A stretch of DNA of 64,000 bases from Streptomyces sp. ISL-98 (GTDB taxonomy: Bacteria > Actinomycetota > Actinomycetes > Streptomycetales > Streptomycetaceae), in the NCBI RefSeq assembly GCF_018614055.1, contig NZ_JAGGPB010000034.1, forward strand, positions 1-64,000, given 5' to 3'. Positions 16,501 through 24,335 of this stretch are shown piece after piece (positions within the stretch are counted from its first letter, which is position 1; the number at the start of each line of letters is the position of its first letter). The notes under the pieces were generated by a model. It saw only the letters and a program-made list of their open reading frames with translations, was not told the origin of the DNA and did no database searches. Both the position numbers and the translations under genes were made by a program.

Positions 16501-17474
16501 TAGCCCGCACCGACGGTCCGGCTGTCGCCCCGGTGGCGTTCCGCGATGTCCGCGAGCGCGGTGAGGACCATCGGCGGGTGCTCGGCCAGGCGGTGCAGCA
16601 GGTGCAGCCACCAGTTCTCGCCGTAGGTGGCGTAGATCCGGCACGCGTAGCCGGCCTCGCGGTAGGAGCGCAGCAGGTCGGGGCGTACGCCGTGGAGCAT
16701 TTCGATCTCCTCGACGCGGTCCAGCAGTCCGCTCTCCCTGGCGGCGGCCAGGACCGTGGGGTCCTGGGTGGCCAGGCTCAGGCGGGCGCCCCGGTCCAGA
16801 AGGCGCCCGGCGAGCCGCAGATACCGCTCGTCGAGTGCCGGGCCGCGCCCCAGCGCGATCTCGGTGGGCGCCGTGAAAGCGCCCTTGACCAGGCGGATCT
16901 TGCGCTCGTCCACCGGGATCGTGTCGATGTCGGCCTCGGTGCGGTGCAGGTAGGCCTGGACGGTGACGCCGAGATTGGGGTGCTCGGACGCGAGGTCGCG
17001 ATAGGTGCCGAGCACCTCGTCCACGGCGGGCGCCCGCTCCATGCTGAGGACGACCTCACAGCCCCGGGCCGCCGCCGCCTCGGTGATCCGTGCGGTGTTC
17101 TTCCGGGAGAGTTCCCGGGAGAATGCGAGGCCCAGGTTGGAGAGGTCGAAGCCGAGCTGCTCCGGGACCGGCTCATGGGCGAGGACCGTCAGGTACTCGT
17201 CCACGACGCGCTCGATCTCGGCAGGGTCGGAGTTCTCCTCGCCCACGAACTCCACGGCGATCCGGTATGACTTGCCGCGCAGGATGCCGAGGTGGTCGAG
17301 GAACTCGTCCCGGCCCGCGGCGAGTACGTACCGGCGCGCGGCCGGCGACAGCACGTCCTGGAGGACCGAGCCGGGGGTGGTGAAAGCGGTGCGGCACCGC
17401 TCGTCGGCTGCCAGGATCCGCAGGCCCTGACCGGCCGCCTCGTGCAGGGCACGCTGGGACATTGCCGACTTCAT
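16497..17474 (-). CDS. Proline dehydrogenase-like flavoenzyme
   Basis: A 325-residue single-domain protein matching monofunctional FAD-dependent proline dehydrogenases: 'VKGAF' in the barrel, 'LATQDPTVL', 'EIEMLHGVRPDLLRSYREAGY' and 'YATYGENW'. In characterised enzymes the last barrel helix has Y-x-x-R-R-x-x-E, whose arginines bind the proline carboxylate. Here the same place reads H-L-L-H-R-L-A-E, so one arginine and the tyrosine are replaced by histidine. It may therefore oxidise a proline analogue, a peptidyl or carrier-bound residue, or another cyclic amine (inference). The start overlaps the desaturase stop by 4 nt. Simple catabolic proline oxidation is less likely, since no P5C dehydrogenase gene is nearby. 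Confidence 0.82.
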   Translation of the reverse strand: MKSAMSQRALHEAAGQGLRILAADERCRTAFTTPGSVLQDVLSPAARRYVLAAGRDEFLDHLGILRGKSYRIAVEFVGEENSDPAEIERVVDEYLTVLAHEPVPEQLGFDLSNLGLAFSRELSRKNTARITEAAAARGCEVVLSMERAPAVDEVLGTYRDLASEHPNLGVTVQAYLHRTEADIDTIPVDERKIRLVKGAFTAPTEIALGRGPALDERYLRLAGRLLDRGARLSLATQDPTVLAAARESGLLDRVEEIEMLHGVRPDLLRSYREAGYACRIYATYGENWWLHLLHRLAEHPPMVLTALADIAERHRGDSRTVGAGY

Positions 17475-18634
17475 GAGAGCACCTTGGCCTTTTCGTCGTC
17501 GCAGGAGAGCTGCTCGGTCCCTGACAGGACGAAGTCAGCGGGGTCGCCGGCCGTGCCCGACCCGGCGGCGAGCACCATCAGCTGGGCGAAGCTCGGCCCG
17601 GCCGCCGCCGGATCGCCGCCCAGGCGGCGCCATGTGCGGTACTTGGCGGCGTAGCTGATCACGGTTTCCTTGTCGCGCCGGTCGCGCGGCCGGGTGAAGG
17701 CGCCGGCCCACAGGCCGTCCCAGGCGGCGTAGCCGGGGTCGCCGAGCAGCACCTGGTGGGCGCGGCCGAGGTTCCAGAACGGGATGCCGGCGTTCATGTG
17801 GTGGACCAGGTGGTAGCGGTCGTTGTGACGGCTGATCAGGAAACGTTCCAGGAAGACGCCGTGGCGGTTGCGGGTCAGCAGGACCTGCTTGTTCTCGCTC
17901 TCGGGCATCGGGTAGTGCTCGGAGAGCTCGGCCAGCCAGCCGATGGCCACGTTGGTGGTGAACAGCGGTACGAACCAGAAGAGCAGCAGCTCCGGCAGGA
18001 ACCCGAACCAGGCCGAGGCGCCGAAGATCGCGGACCACTGGGTCACGAAGACCAGCTGCTCCGTGCGCAGCGGCACCGGCACCGACACGGTGATCTGCGA
18101 GCTGTCGCAGAAGACCCGCTCGCGGGCGATGTAGCCGAGGTACTTGAGGGTGCGCAGACCCAGCGCGGAGGCGACCACTTCCTTGAGGAAGAAGTGCCGG
18201 TCGGAGCGCTCGGTGTCGTACAGGCCGCACTCGATGTGGAAGCTGTAGTCGGGGTCGTTCTGCGCGTCGCCCAGGTTGCGGTGGTGATTGCCGACGTGGG
18301 AGCTGCGGTAGGGCCCGTACAGATGCCACACCAGATAGCCGGAGAAGAGGGAGCCGCCTGCCAGGTTCAGGACCGTGTTCCTGGCCAGCACCTTGTGGCT
18401 GGACTCGTGCAGGAAGTGCGACAGGAACCGTTGTACGGAGCCGATGACGACCAGCGCCACCGGATAGAACCAGTAGGAGACCCCGACGCAGAGCGCCACG
18501 GACGCGGCGATGAGCGTGTACTCGAAGAGGATCGCGAGCGGGGCGTGGTGGTTGTCCAGGGTCCGGAGGTTCCTGAGCTCCCTGCGGATGCCAGGAGCCA
18601 GCCGGTCGAAGTTCAGTTGCTCGAGTGTGGACAT
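17471..18634 (-). CDS. Membrane fatty-acid-desaturase-type di-iron oxygenase
   Basis: A 387-residue integral membrane protein with the three histidine boxes of the desaturase/hydroxylase superfamily: 'HFLHESSH', 'HVGNHH' and 'HLVHH'. About four hydrophobic segments surround them. These enzymes use a non-haem di-iron centre to desaturate or hydroxylate acyl chains; in natural-product clusters, relatives also act on carrier-bound acyl or amino-acyl groups. The box spacing fits a desaturase, but the substrate is unknown. Translation begins 56 nt after the peptidase gene, and its stop overlaps the next start in an ATGA. Confidence 0.85.
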   Translation of the reverse strand: MSTLEQLNFDRLAPGIRRELRNLRTLDNHHAPLAILFEYTLIAASVALCVGVSYWFYPVALVVIGSVQRFLSHFLHESSHKVLARNTVLNLAGGSLFSGYLVWHLYGPYRSSHVGNHHRNLGDAQNDPDYSFHIECGLYDTERSDRHFFLKEVVASALGLRTLKYLGYIARERVFCDSSQITVSVPVPLRTEQLVFVTQWSAIFGASAWFGFLPELLLFWFVPLFTTNVAIGWLAELSEHYPMPESENKQVLLTRNRHGVFLERFLISRHNDRYHLVHHMNAGIPFWNLGRAHQVLLGDPGYAAWDGLWAGAFTRPRDRRDKETVISYAAKYRTWRRLGGDPAAAGPSFAQLMVLAAGSGTAGDPADFVLSGTEQLSCDDEKAKVLS

Positions 18635-18690
18635 GAGGGTGCCTCTGTTCGTTCAAGGAGCGTGGGACCGCGCGGGGCGCGGGAGCGCGC

Positions 18691-20637
18691 TCAGTGCGCG
18701 GGGGCGAAGCCGAGTGCCCGGCCGTAGAGCCGCAGTTCGGCCCGGAGCGAGTCGGCGATGGTGGCGGAGCGCCGGAAACCGTGCCCCTCACCTTCGAAGG
18801 TCAGATAGCGGTACGGGGCTGTGCCGGCTGTGCAGCCGTCGATTCGCTGGAGCAGCCGCTCCGCCTGGGCGGGCGGGCAGACGGTGTCGTCCAGTCCCTG
18901 CAGGAGGACGAAGGGGGCGCGGATGCGCTCCGCGCCGGCCAGCGGCGACTGCTTCTCGTACTGGTCAACGGCTTCCGGCCAGGGGCCGATCAGGGTGTCC
19001 AGGTACCGGGATTCGAAGTCGTGGGTCTCGTCGCGCCAGGTCACCGGGTCGAGCACCGGGTAGTAGATTCCGGCCGCCCGGTAGAGATCCGGTTCGGCGG
19101 CGATCGAGGCGGCGGCCGTCCAGCCGCCCGCACTGCCGCCGCGGATCGCGACGCGCCGCGGGTCCGCGAGCCCCTCGGCGATCAGGCCGCGGACCGCGGT
19201 GGCGCAGTCGACGACATCGGTCAGGCCCCAGCTCCGGCGCAGTCGTTCGCGGTACGCCCGGCCGTAGCCGGTGGAGCCGCCGTACTGGACGTCGAGGACG
19301 CCGATGCCCCGGCTCGTGAAGTAGCTGATCTCCTGGTTGAGGACCAGGTGCGTACGGCTGGTGGGGCCGCCGTGCACGAAGACCAGCCAGGGCGGCAGTT
19401 CGCCCTCGGGGCCGGTGATGCCGGGGTGGTACGGCGGGTACACATGGGCGTGGACCGGTTCCCCGCCGCTGCCGGCGTACGTGCGCCGGTACGGGGTGGT
19501 GGCGTAGGCGTCGAAGGAGGCCCCGGCCGGGGCCCGTACGACCTCGACACTGCCGTCGGCCGGGTCGGCCAGGACGACGGTGCGCCGCCGGCCGGGCGAC
19601 GAGGAGACGGCGGCGACCCGGCGGCCGTCCGTCGCGGCGAAGTGCCATTCGGTGGCGGGGTCGTCGAAGTCCGTGAGCGTGCCGTCGGCGAGGATGCCGA
19701 GTCGGCGCTCGCCCACGCCGTGGATCACGGCGAGGCTGCCGTTCAGCAGCGGCAGGCACCAGCGCAGGCCGATCCGCCACAACGCCTCTCCGAACTCCTC
19801 GGGGCGGGGGCACAGATTGCGGACCCGGCCGCCCCGGTCGATCGCGTGGACGTTCCACCAGCCGTCCGGGTCGCTGACGGCGTACAGGCTGCCCGAGCCG
19901 TCGGTGGCCCAGTCGGCCTGGGTGACCGATTCGCCGTCGCCGCCCAGGAGCCTCGTCGCCTCGCCGAGCGTGCCGTCCGGACGGATGCCGGCGACCATCA
20001 GGTCGGTCGTGTCCCAGGGCATGTCCGGGTGGTCCCAGCCGAGCCACGCCACCCGGTCGCCGCCGGGCTCGATGCGCGGACCGGTCATGAAGTGGTGGGT
20101 GGCGGCCAGTTCGCGGACGCGGGACGGGTCGTCGGCCGCGTTGCCGTCCAGCGGCAGTGCCACGAGGTGGCGCTCGGCCGTGCGGGCGGTGTCGTCCGTC
20201 ACCGTCTCGCGCAGGCACCACACCTCGTCGCCGCGCACCGCGAAGTCGGCGTACCGCAGTTCGCCCGCCCAGGCGCCGGCCGGGCTCAGCGGTACGGGCA
20301 GGGTGCCCGGCCGCCAGCGGTAGACCCGCTGGTCGGGGCCGTGACTGAAGACGAGGCCGTCCTCGGCGCGGTCGGAGAGGGCCAGCCAAGGGCGGCCGCC
20401 GTACTCGATGACCCGGGTACGTACGTCCCAGCCCGCAGGGAGCACCTCGCGGATGCCGTCGTCGGTGCGGCACATGAGTCCGCTGCGGCCCTCCTCCTCC
20501 GGGAGCACCTCGGTCCAGCACACGTGCTCGCCGAGGAAGCCGACCCATTCGAGCAGGACGTCGCCGCGCGCCGCGTCCTCGGCTCGCACGGGGGAGTCCC
20601 AACTGCCGTACGGGAGCTGCCGTTTGACGTCCGTCAT
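18691..20637 (-). CDS. S9 (prolyl oligopeptidase family) serine peptidase
   Basis: A 648-residue two-domain peptidase: an N-terminal propeller of about 390 residues and a C-terminal alpha/beta hydrolase. The triad is readable: nucleophile S502 in 'RGGSAGGW', acid D583 or D584 in 'QGLDDTVCPP', and H619 in 'GEGHGF'. The oxyanion-side motif 'VHGGPTSR' is present. No signal peptide is visible, so it should be cytoplasmic. The family includes dipeptidyl and acylaminoacyl peptidases that cut short peptides. Inside a peptide-forming operon and overlapping the epimerase fusion by 4 nt, it could trim a precursor, recycle shunt peptides or give self-protection (inference). Confidence 0.9.
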   Translation of the reverse strand: MTDVKRQLPYGSWDSPVRAEDAARGDVLLEWVGFLGEHVCWTEVLPEEEGRSGLMCRTDDGIREVLPAGWDVRTRVIEYGGRPWLALSDRAEDGLVFSHGPDQRVYRWRPGTLPVPLSPAGAWAGELRYADFAVRGDEVWCLRETVTDDTARTAERHLVALPLDGNAADDPSRVRELAATHHFMTGPRIEPGGDRVAWLGWDHPDMPWDTTDLMVAGIRPDGTLGEATRLLGGDGESVTQADWATDGSGSLYAVSDPDGWWNVHAIDRGGRVRNLCPRPEEFGEALWRIGLRWCLPLLNGSLAVIHGVGERRLGILADGTLTDFDDPATEWHFAATDGRRVAAVSSSPGRRRTVVLADPADGSVEVVRAPAGASFDAYATTPYRRTYAGSGGEPVHAHVYPPYHPGITGPEGELPPWLVFVHGGPTSRTHLVLNQEISYFTSRGIGVLDVQYGGSTGYGRAYRERLRRSWGLTDVVDCATAVRGLIAEGLADPRRVAIRGGSAGGWTAAASIAAEPDLYRAAGIYYPVLDPVTWRDETHDFESRYLDTLIGPWPEAVDQYEKQSPLAGAERIRAPFVLLQGLDDTVCPPAQAERLLQRIDGCTAGTAPYRYLTFEGEGHGFRRSATIADSLRAELRLYGRALGFAPAH

Positions 20638-22898
20638 GCCGGATCACCCGTCCCGTACGCGATCCGCGGGATCCCGGGGCTGCTGCTGTCCAGTTCGTAC
20701 GCGGCGACTGCCGGGTCGTCGCTCACCCAGAAGTGGCCGTCCAGGTCCGACCAGTCGGACAGGCCCGCGAGCTGCGCGGCGTACGCGATGGCCCGCGGCG
20801 GCTCCAGGAAGCAGCCCAGCATCCGGGCGGCGCCCTGCTCGGTCGCGCCGGTGAGGGCGGTGAGTGCGGGCAGGAGACCGCCGAAGCGCATCAGCTTGAC
20901 GTTGAGACCTCCGGCCGCGCGCACCGCGAACTCCGCGTCCGCCGAGGTGGCGACGCCCTCGTCGAGCAGGACTGCGGTGCCGGGCAGCGCGGCGCGGATC
21001 TCGGGCAGGAGCGCCGGATCGCGCACCGGGTCCTCCAGGACGGCCGGGGCGAGCCCCGTCACCAGGGAGCGCAGCCGCTCCCAGTCCTGCCGGTCCCAGC
21101 CGCGGTTGGCATCGAGGATCAGCGGCGCGTCGACACCGACGAGCGAGCGGAGCACCTGCTCGTCGTCCGGACCGCCCAGCTTGATCTTGAGCGGCCGGCC
21201 GTCGAGGGGGATCTCCTCGCCGATGGGCACGGTGTGCAGCAGCCGGACGCGGCCGGGCTCGGGGAGTCGGAGGAGCTGCCACACCGGTACGCCGGCCAGC
21301 CGGGCGGCGCGGTCCAGGAAGGCCATCTCCACCAGCATCCGGGCGGGCGCGCTGACGCCGTCCGCCGCGGCCTTCTCCAAACGGGCGCGGACGGGCGCCA
21401 CGCGATCCGCACCGCGGTCGCACTCCCCGGCCAGGGCCCGGGCCAGCAGCTCCGCCTCGGCGGCGATGGCCGGGCCGTCCTGCCCGTACCCACTGTCGGC
21501 GGCGATCTCGCCCTCGCCGACGGTCACGCCGCCGGCCAGCAGGCGCAGCCGGAGGATGTCGACGGTCTCGATGGTCATGTGGGAGATCTGGAACGAGCTG
21601 GTGAGCGGCCGGGCTTCGAGGGTGAGTGACACCTCCGGTGCCGGCTCGGCCGGCTCGATCGTGAACCGGACCGAGTCCACGAGCCGGCGGGCCAGTTCGC
21701 GCGCCTCCGGCGGGGTGTCGGCGCCGACGACCACCGCACCGACCCGGTCGCCGCCGCTGCGGAAGCCGGAGACCACATCGCCTGGCGCGACGTGCAGTTC
21801 GGCGTGGAGCACGGACGGGTGCGAGCGGACCTCGTCCCATCCCTCGACTGCGGTCACCCGGCCGGCGGGCGGGGAGAAGTAGCGGGTGGCGGCGGCTCGG
21901 GTGGCGGCGGGCAGTTGGACAGGCCGGCCGAGTACGTCGTCGTAGACCGTCCCGTACAGCTCAAGGCCGGGGAGGGCGTGCGGGAGCATCCGGTGGATCC
22001 AGCCGCCGCCGATGCGGGCATGCACCTCGCCGAGCACGATCCCGTCGGCCGTCAGCCACAGTTCCACGTGGAAGAGGCCGAAGCGCAGCTCCAGGGCGGT
22101 GAGCGCCGCGATGACGGTTTCCTCGATCTCGCGGCGGGTGTCCTCCGGGAGGTCGGCGGGCAGCACGTGCCCGATCTCGACGAAGTACGGGGGCGCCAGC
22201 TTCTCCTTGGCCGTGACGGCGAGGACGCGTGGGGTGCCGCCGACGAAGACGCCCTCGACGCTGAACTCCGCGCCCTCGACGAACTCCTCGACCAGGAACG
22301 GGGCTTCGCGATCCGGCAGCTGTGCCAGCGCGGCCGGCAGGTCGTCGGCGCCGGTCACCTTGCGTACCCCCGCGCTGTCCGCGCCGTCGCGCGGCTTGAC
22401 GACCCACGGGCCGGCCGAACCGGCGAGGAAGGCGCGCGCCTCGGCCTCGTCCGCGCACAACCGGACGGCGGGCTGGCGGAATCCGGCAGCGGCCAGCGCC
22501 GCCCGGCAGGCGTCCTTGGTACGGATGCGGCGTACGGCGGCGGGCGGATTGCCCGGCAGCGCGAGGGCCTGTGCGGTCTCGGCGACCGCCTCCTGCGCCA
22601 TCTCCCGTACGCCGAAGACGACGGCCGGGCGCTCACCGGTCGCGGCGCGGGCCGCCGCCCAGTCGGCGGTGTCACCGGGGCGGGTGAAGTCGACGGCGCT
22701 CGCGCCGCCGGCCGCGGCCGTGACCGCGGGGGTGGCGGCGAGTGTGTCGCCGAGGTTGGTCACATGGGTGCGCAGTCCGCGGGCTCGGGCCTGCTCCAGT
22801 GCCTGTACGGCCACGTCGACGCTGAGCGTCATCGCGCCGCCGCCGCCGATCAACAGCAGTTCGGGGGAGTGGGAGTGGGAGTGGGGTGCGGTGTTCAC
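20634..22898 (-). CDS. Fusion of ATP-grasp ligase and dipeptide-epimerase (enolase superfamily)
   Basis: A 754-residue bifunctional protein. Residues about 1-415 are an ATP-grasp ligase of the amino-acid ligase kind: 'WVVKPRDGADSAGV' for ATP binding, 'FLVEEFVEGAEFSVEGV', and the metal-binding 'EVHARIGGGW'. Residues about 425-754 match the dipeptide-epimerase branch of the mandelate-racemase group of the enolase superfamily. All expected catalytic residues are visible: K571-x-K573 in 'LKIKLGG', metal ligands D596, E622 and D646, K668 in 'LNVKLMRFGG', and the C-terminal 'DLDG'. The likely chemistry is forming a peptide bond and then inverting an alpha-carbon of the product. It overlaps both neighbours by 4 nt. 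The identities of the joined residues are unknown. Confidence 0.88.
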   Translation of the reverse strand: MNTAPHSHSHSPELLLIGGGGAMTLSVDVAVQALEQARARGLRTHVTNLGDTLAATPAVTAAAGGASAVDFTRPGDTADWAAARAATGERPAVVFGVREMAQEAVAETAQALALPGNPPAAVRRIRTKDACRAALAAAGFRQPAVRLCADEAEARAFLAGSAGPWVVKPRDGADSAGVRKVTGADDLPAALAQLPDREAPFLVEEFVEGAEFSVEGVFVGGTPRVLAVTAKEKLAPPYFVEIGHVLPADLPEDTRREIEETVIAALTALELRFGLFHVELWLTADGIVLGEVHARIGGGWIHRMLPHALPGLELYGTVYDDVLGRPVQLPAATRAAATRYFSPPAGRVTAVEGWDEVRSHPSVLHAELHVAPGDVVSGFRSGGDRVGAVVVGADTPPEARELARRLVDSVRFTIEPAEPAPEVSLTLEARPLTSSFQISHMTIETVDILRLRLLAGGVTVGEGEIAADSGYGQDGPAIAAEAELLARALAGECDRGADRVAPVRARLEKAAADGVSAPARMLVEMAFLDRAARLAGVPVWQLLRLPEPGRVRLLHTVPIGEEIPLDGRPLKIKLGGPDDEQVLRSLVGVDAPLILDANRGWDRQDWERLRSLVTGLAPAVLEDPVRDPALLPEIRAALPGTAVLLDEGVATSADAEFAVRAAGGLNVKLMRFGGLLPALTALTGATEQGAARMLGCFLEPPRAIAYAAQLAGLSDWSDLDGHFWVSDDPAVAAYELDSSSPGIPRIAYGTGDPA

Positions 22899-24175
22899 GC
22901 GGCGGCCCGCCCCGAGTCGTCGCGCAGGCGGTAGACGCGGTCCTTGAGCTGCTGGATGCGCGCGTAGTCCTGCTCCAGGACCTCGGCCGACGTGTGCGAG
23001 AGGTGCGCCGCGAGGGTGGCGGTGTAGAGGTCGACGGTCGGGCGCATCCGGCTGCCGGGAGCCAGTTTGGGGACGAGCTTGTGGACGGACGGGAGCGACT
23101 CGATCTCCGCGATCACGTCCTGGTCGAGGCTCTCGACGACGCCGTCGGCCTCGGTGGCGGTGAAGACCATGCTCGCGTGGGTCAGCTTGCGGTAGGTACG
23201 GCCGGCGTACCGGTCGAGGAACTCCTGCGGCCTGGCGTACGCGAGGGCCGTGATGTCGGCCTGGTTCCCGCCGAGGCAGATGTCGTGGAAGTCGGGCAGC
23301 GTTCCGCCGCTGAGCCGGGCGCCGATCTCGACGAGGGCGGGGCCCTGCGGGGTGACGATGACCTCGGCGTGGGTGGGGCCGTACTGGATGCCGAGGGCGT
23401 CGAGCACCTCGTGCATGTACGCGATCATCTCGGGCGCGGGGCTCGCGTCCGGCGGGGTGATCGAGTCGTGGTCGTACAACTGGTGGGTGCCCTCACGGCG
23501 CTTGTGGTACTGCCAGACGCCGCAGATGTGGCGCTGCCCGGCGTACGAGACGACGTCGATCATGTACTCCTCGCCCTGGAGGAAGGACTGGATCAGGACC
23601 TCGTCATTGCGCTCGTGGAAGATGTTGACGGTGCCGAGCACGGCCTCGGCGGCCTTGCGGACCTCTTCGGCACTGCCGCAGATGGCCACGCCTTCGGTCG
23701 CGGCGGAGGAGAGCGGCTTGACGACCACGGGGTACTGGCCGCGCTGCTCGGCCCAGGCGACGAGCGCCTCGGCGCTGTCGCTCTTGAACTGGTCGGCGCA
23801 GCGGACGCCTGCTCGGCGCAGGGTCTCGATCATCTCGTACTTGTCGCGACGGGCGGAGGAAAGGGCCGTGCCGTTGCCCGGCAGGCCGAGCAGCTCGGAC
23901 AGTTCGTCGGCAAGCGGTACGCCCGGTTCCTGTCCGGCCACCACGCAGACCGGGCTGAACTCCGCGAGGCGCGCGGCGGTTTCGGCCGGGGTGCCGTACG
24001 GGATCGTTGCCCGGTATGCGGTGAGATCGGGCAGCCTCATGGAGGTCATAAGCTCGGGCGTGCTCTGGACGTGCACCACGTCGACTCCGAGTTTGGCAAA
24101 TGCTGGAGGCAAGTGATTGCCCGTCGTGTAGGCATCCACCAGTACTGCCACCGGAGGTACTTCCGCGCTCCTCAT
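22895..24175 (-). CDS. ATP-grasp peptide ligase
   Basis: A 426-residue ATP-grasp enzyme. Visible motifs are 'YPVVVKPLSSAATEGV' (ATP-binding lysine and glycine-rich loop), 'LIQSFLQGEEYMIDVV', and the metal site 'ALVEIGARLSGG'. It is plainly a paralogue of the N-terminal half of the double ATP-grasp protein in the opposite operon; both have 'GQEPGVPLAD', 'GTALSSARRDKYEMIE', 'LRRAGVRCADQ' and 'FHDICLG'. Such enzymes activate a carboxylate as acyl-phosphate and couple it to an amine. The ATG has a GGTGGAG site 6-7 nt upstream, and the 38 upstream in-frame residues are not family-like. It is the first gene of the leftward operon, next to the regulator-type palindromes. Confidence 0.9.
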   Translation of the reverse strand: MRSAEVPPVAVLVDAYTTGNHLPPAFAKLGVDVVHVQSTPELMTSMRLPDLTAYRATIPYGTPAETAARLAEFSPVCVVAGQEPGVPLADELSELLGLPGNGTALSSARRDKYEMIETLRRAGVRCADQFKSDSAEALVAWAEQRGQYPVVVKPLSSAATEGVAICGSAEEVRKAAEAVLGTVNIFHERNDEVLIQSFLQGEEYMIDVVSYAGQRHICGVWQYHKRREGTHQLYDHDSITPPDASPAPEMIAYMHEVLDALGIQYGPTHAEVIVTPQGPALVEIGARLSGGTLPDFHDICLGGNQADITALAYARPQEFLDRYAGRTYRKLTHASMVFTATEADGVVESLDQDVIAEIESLPSVHKLVPKLAPGSRMRPTVDLYTATLAAHLSHTSAEVLEQDYARIQQLKDRVYRLRDDSGRAAA

Positions 24176-24237
24176 GTACTCCACCTTGCGATCAGGGAAC
24201 AGCCCGCAGCCGTGTCGGCGGTGCCGTTTTCCAGGGA

Positions 24238-24275
24238 TTGGCAAGAGGTTGCCACATGCATTGCCTCGATGGCAA
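24238..24275. promoter_or_regulatory. Putative operator cluster, leftward operon/MFS control region
   Basis: TTGGCAA-GAGG-TTGCCAC (18 bp, one mismatch from a perfect inverted repeat) is followed 5 nt later by TTGCC-TCGAT-GGCAA. The same TTGSCAA heptamer occurs in the other divergent control region of the cluster. The site lies 60-100 nt upstream of both flanking starts, where a repressor or activator could act on both promoters. The shared-regulator idea is inference. Confidence 0.6.
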
Positions 24276-24302
24276 TATGGTCCGCGCATCGTCCATAGAT
24301 CT

Positions 24303-24322
24303 GGTCAACACAGGTCAACACA
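24303..24322. repeat. Tandem 10-bp repeat upstream of MFS gene
   Basis: GGTCAACACA occurs twice head-to-tail, ending just before the GAGGGG ribosome site of the MFS gene. It may be a regulator half-site pair or a chance duplication. Confidence 0.5.
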
Positions 24323-24335
24323 GAGGGGATCGGCC

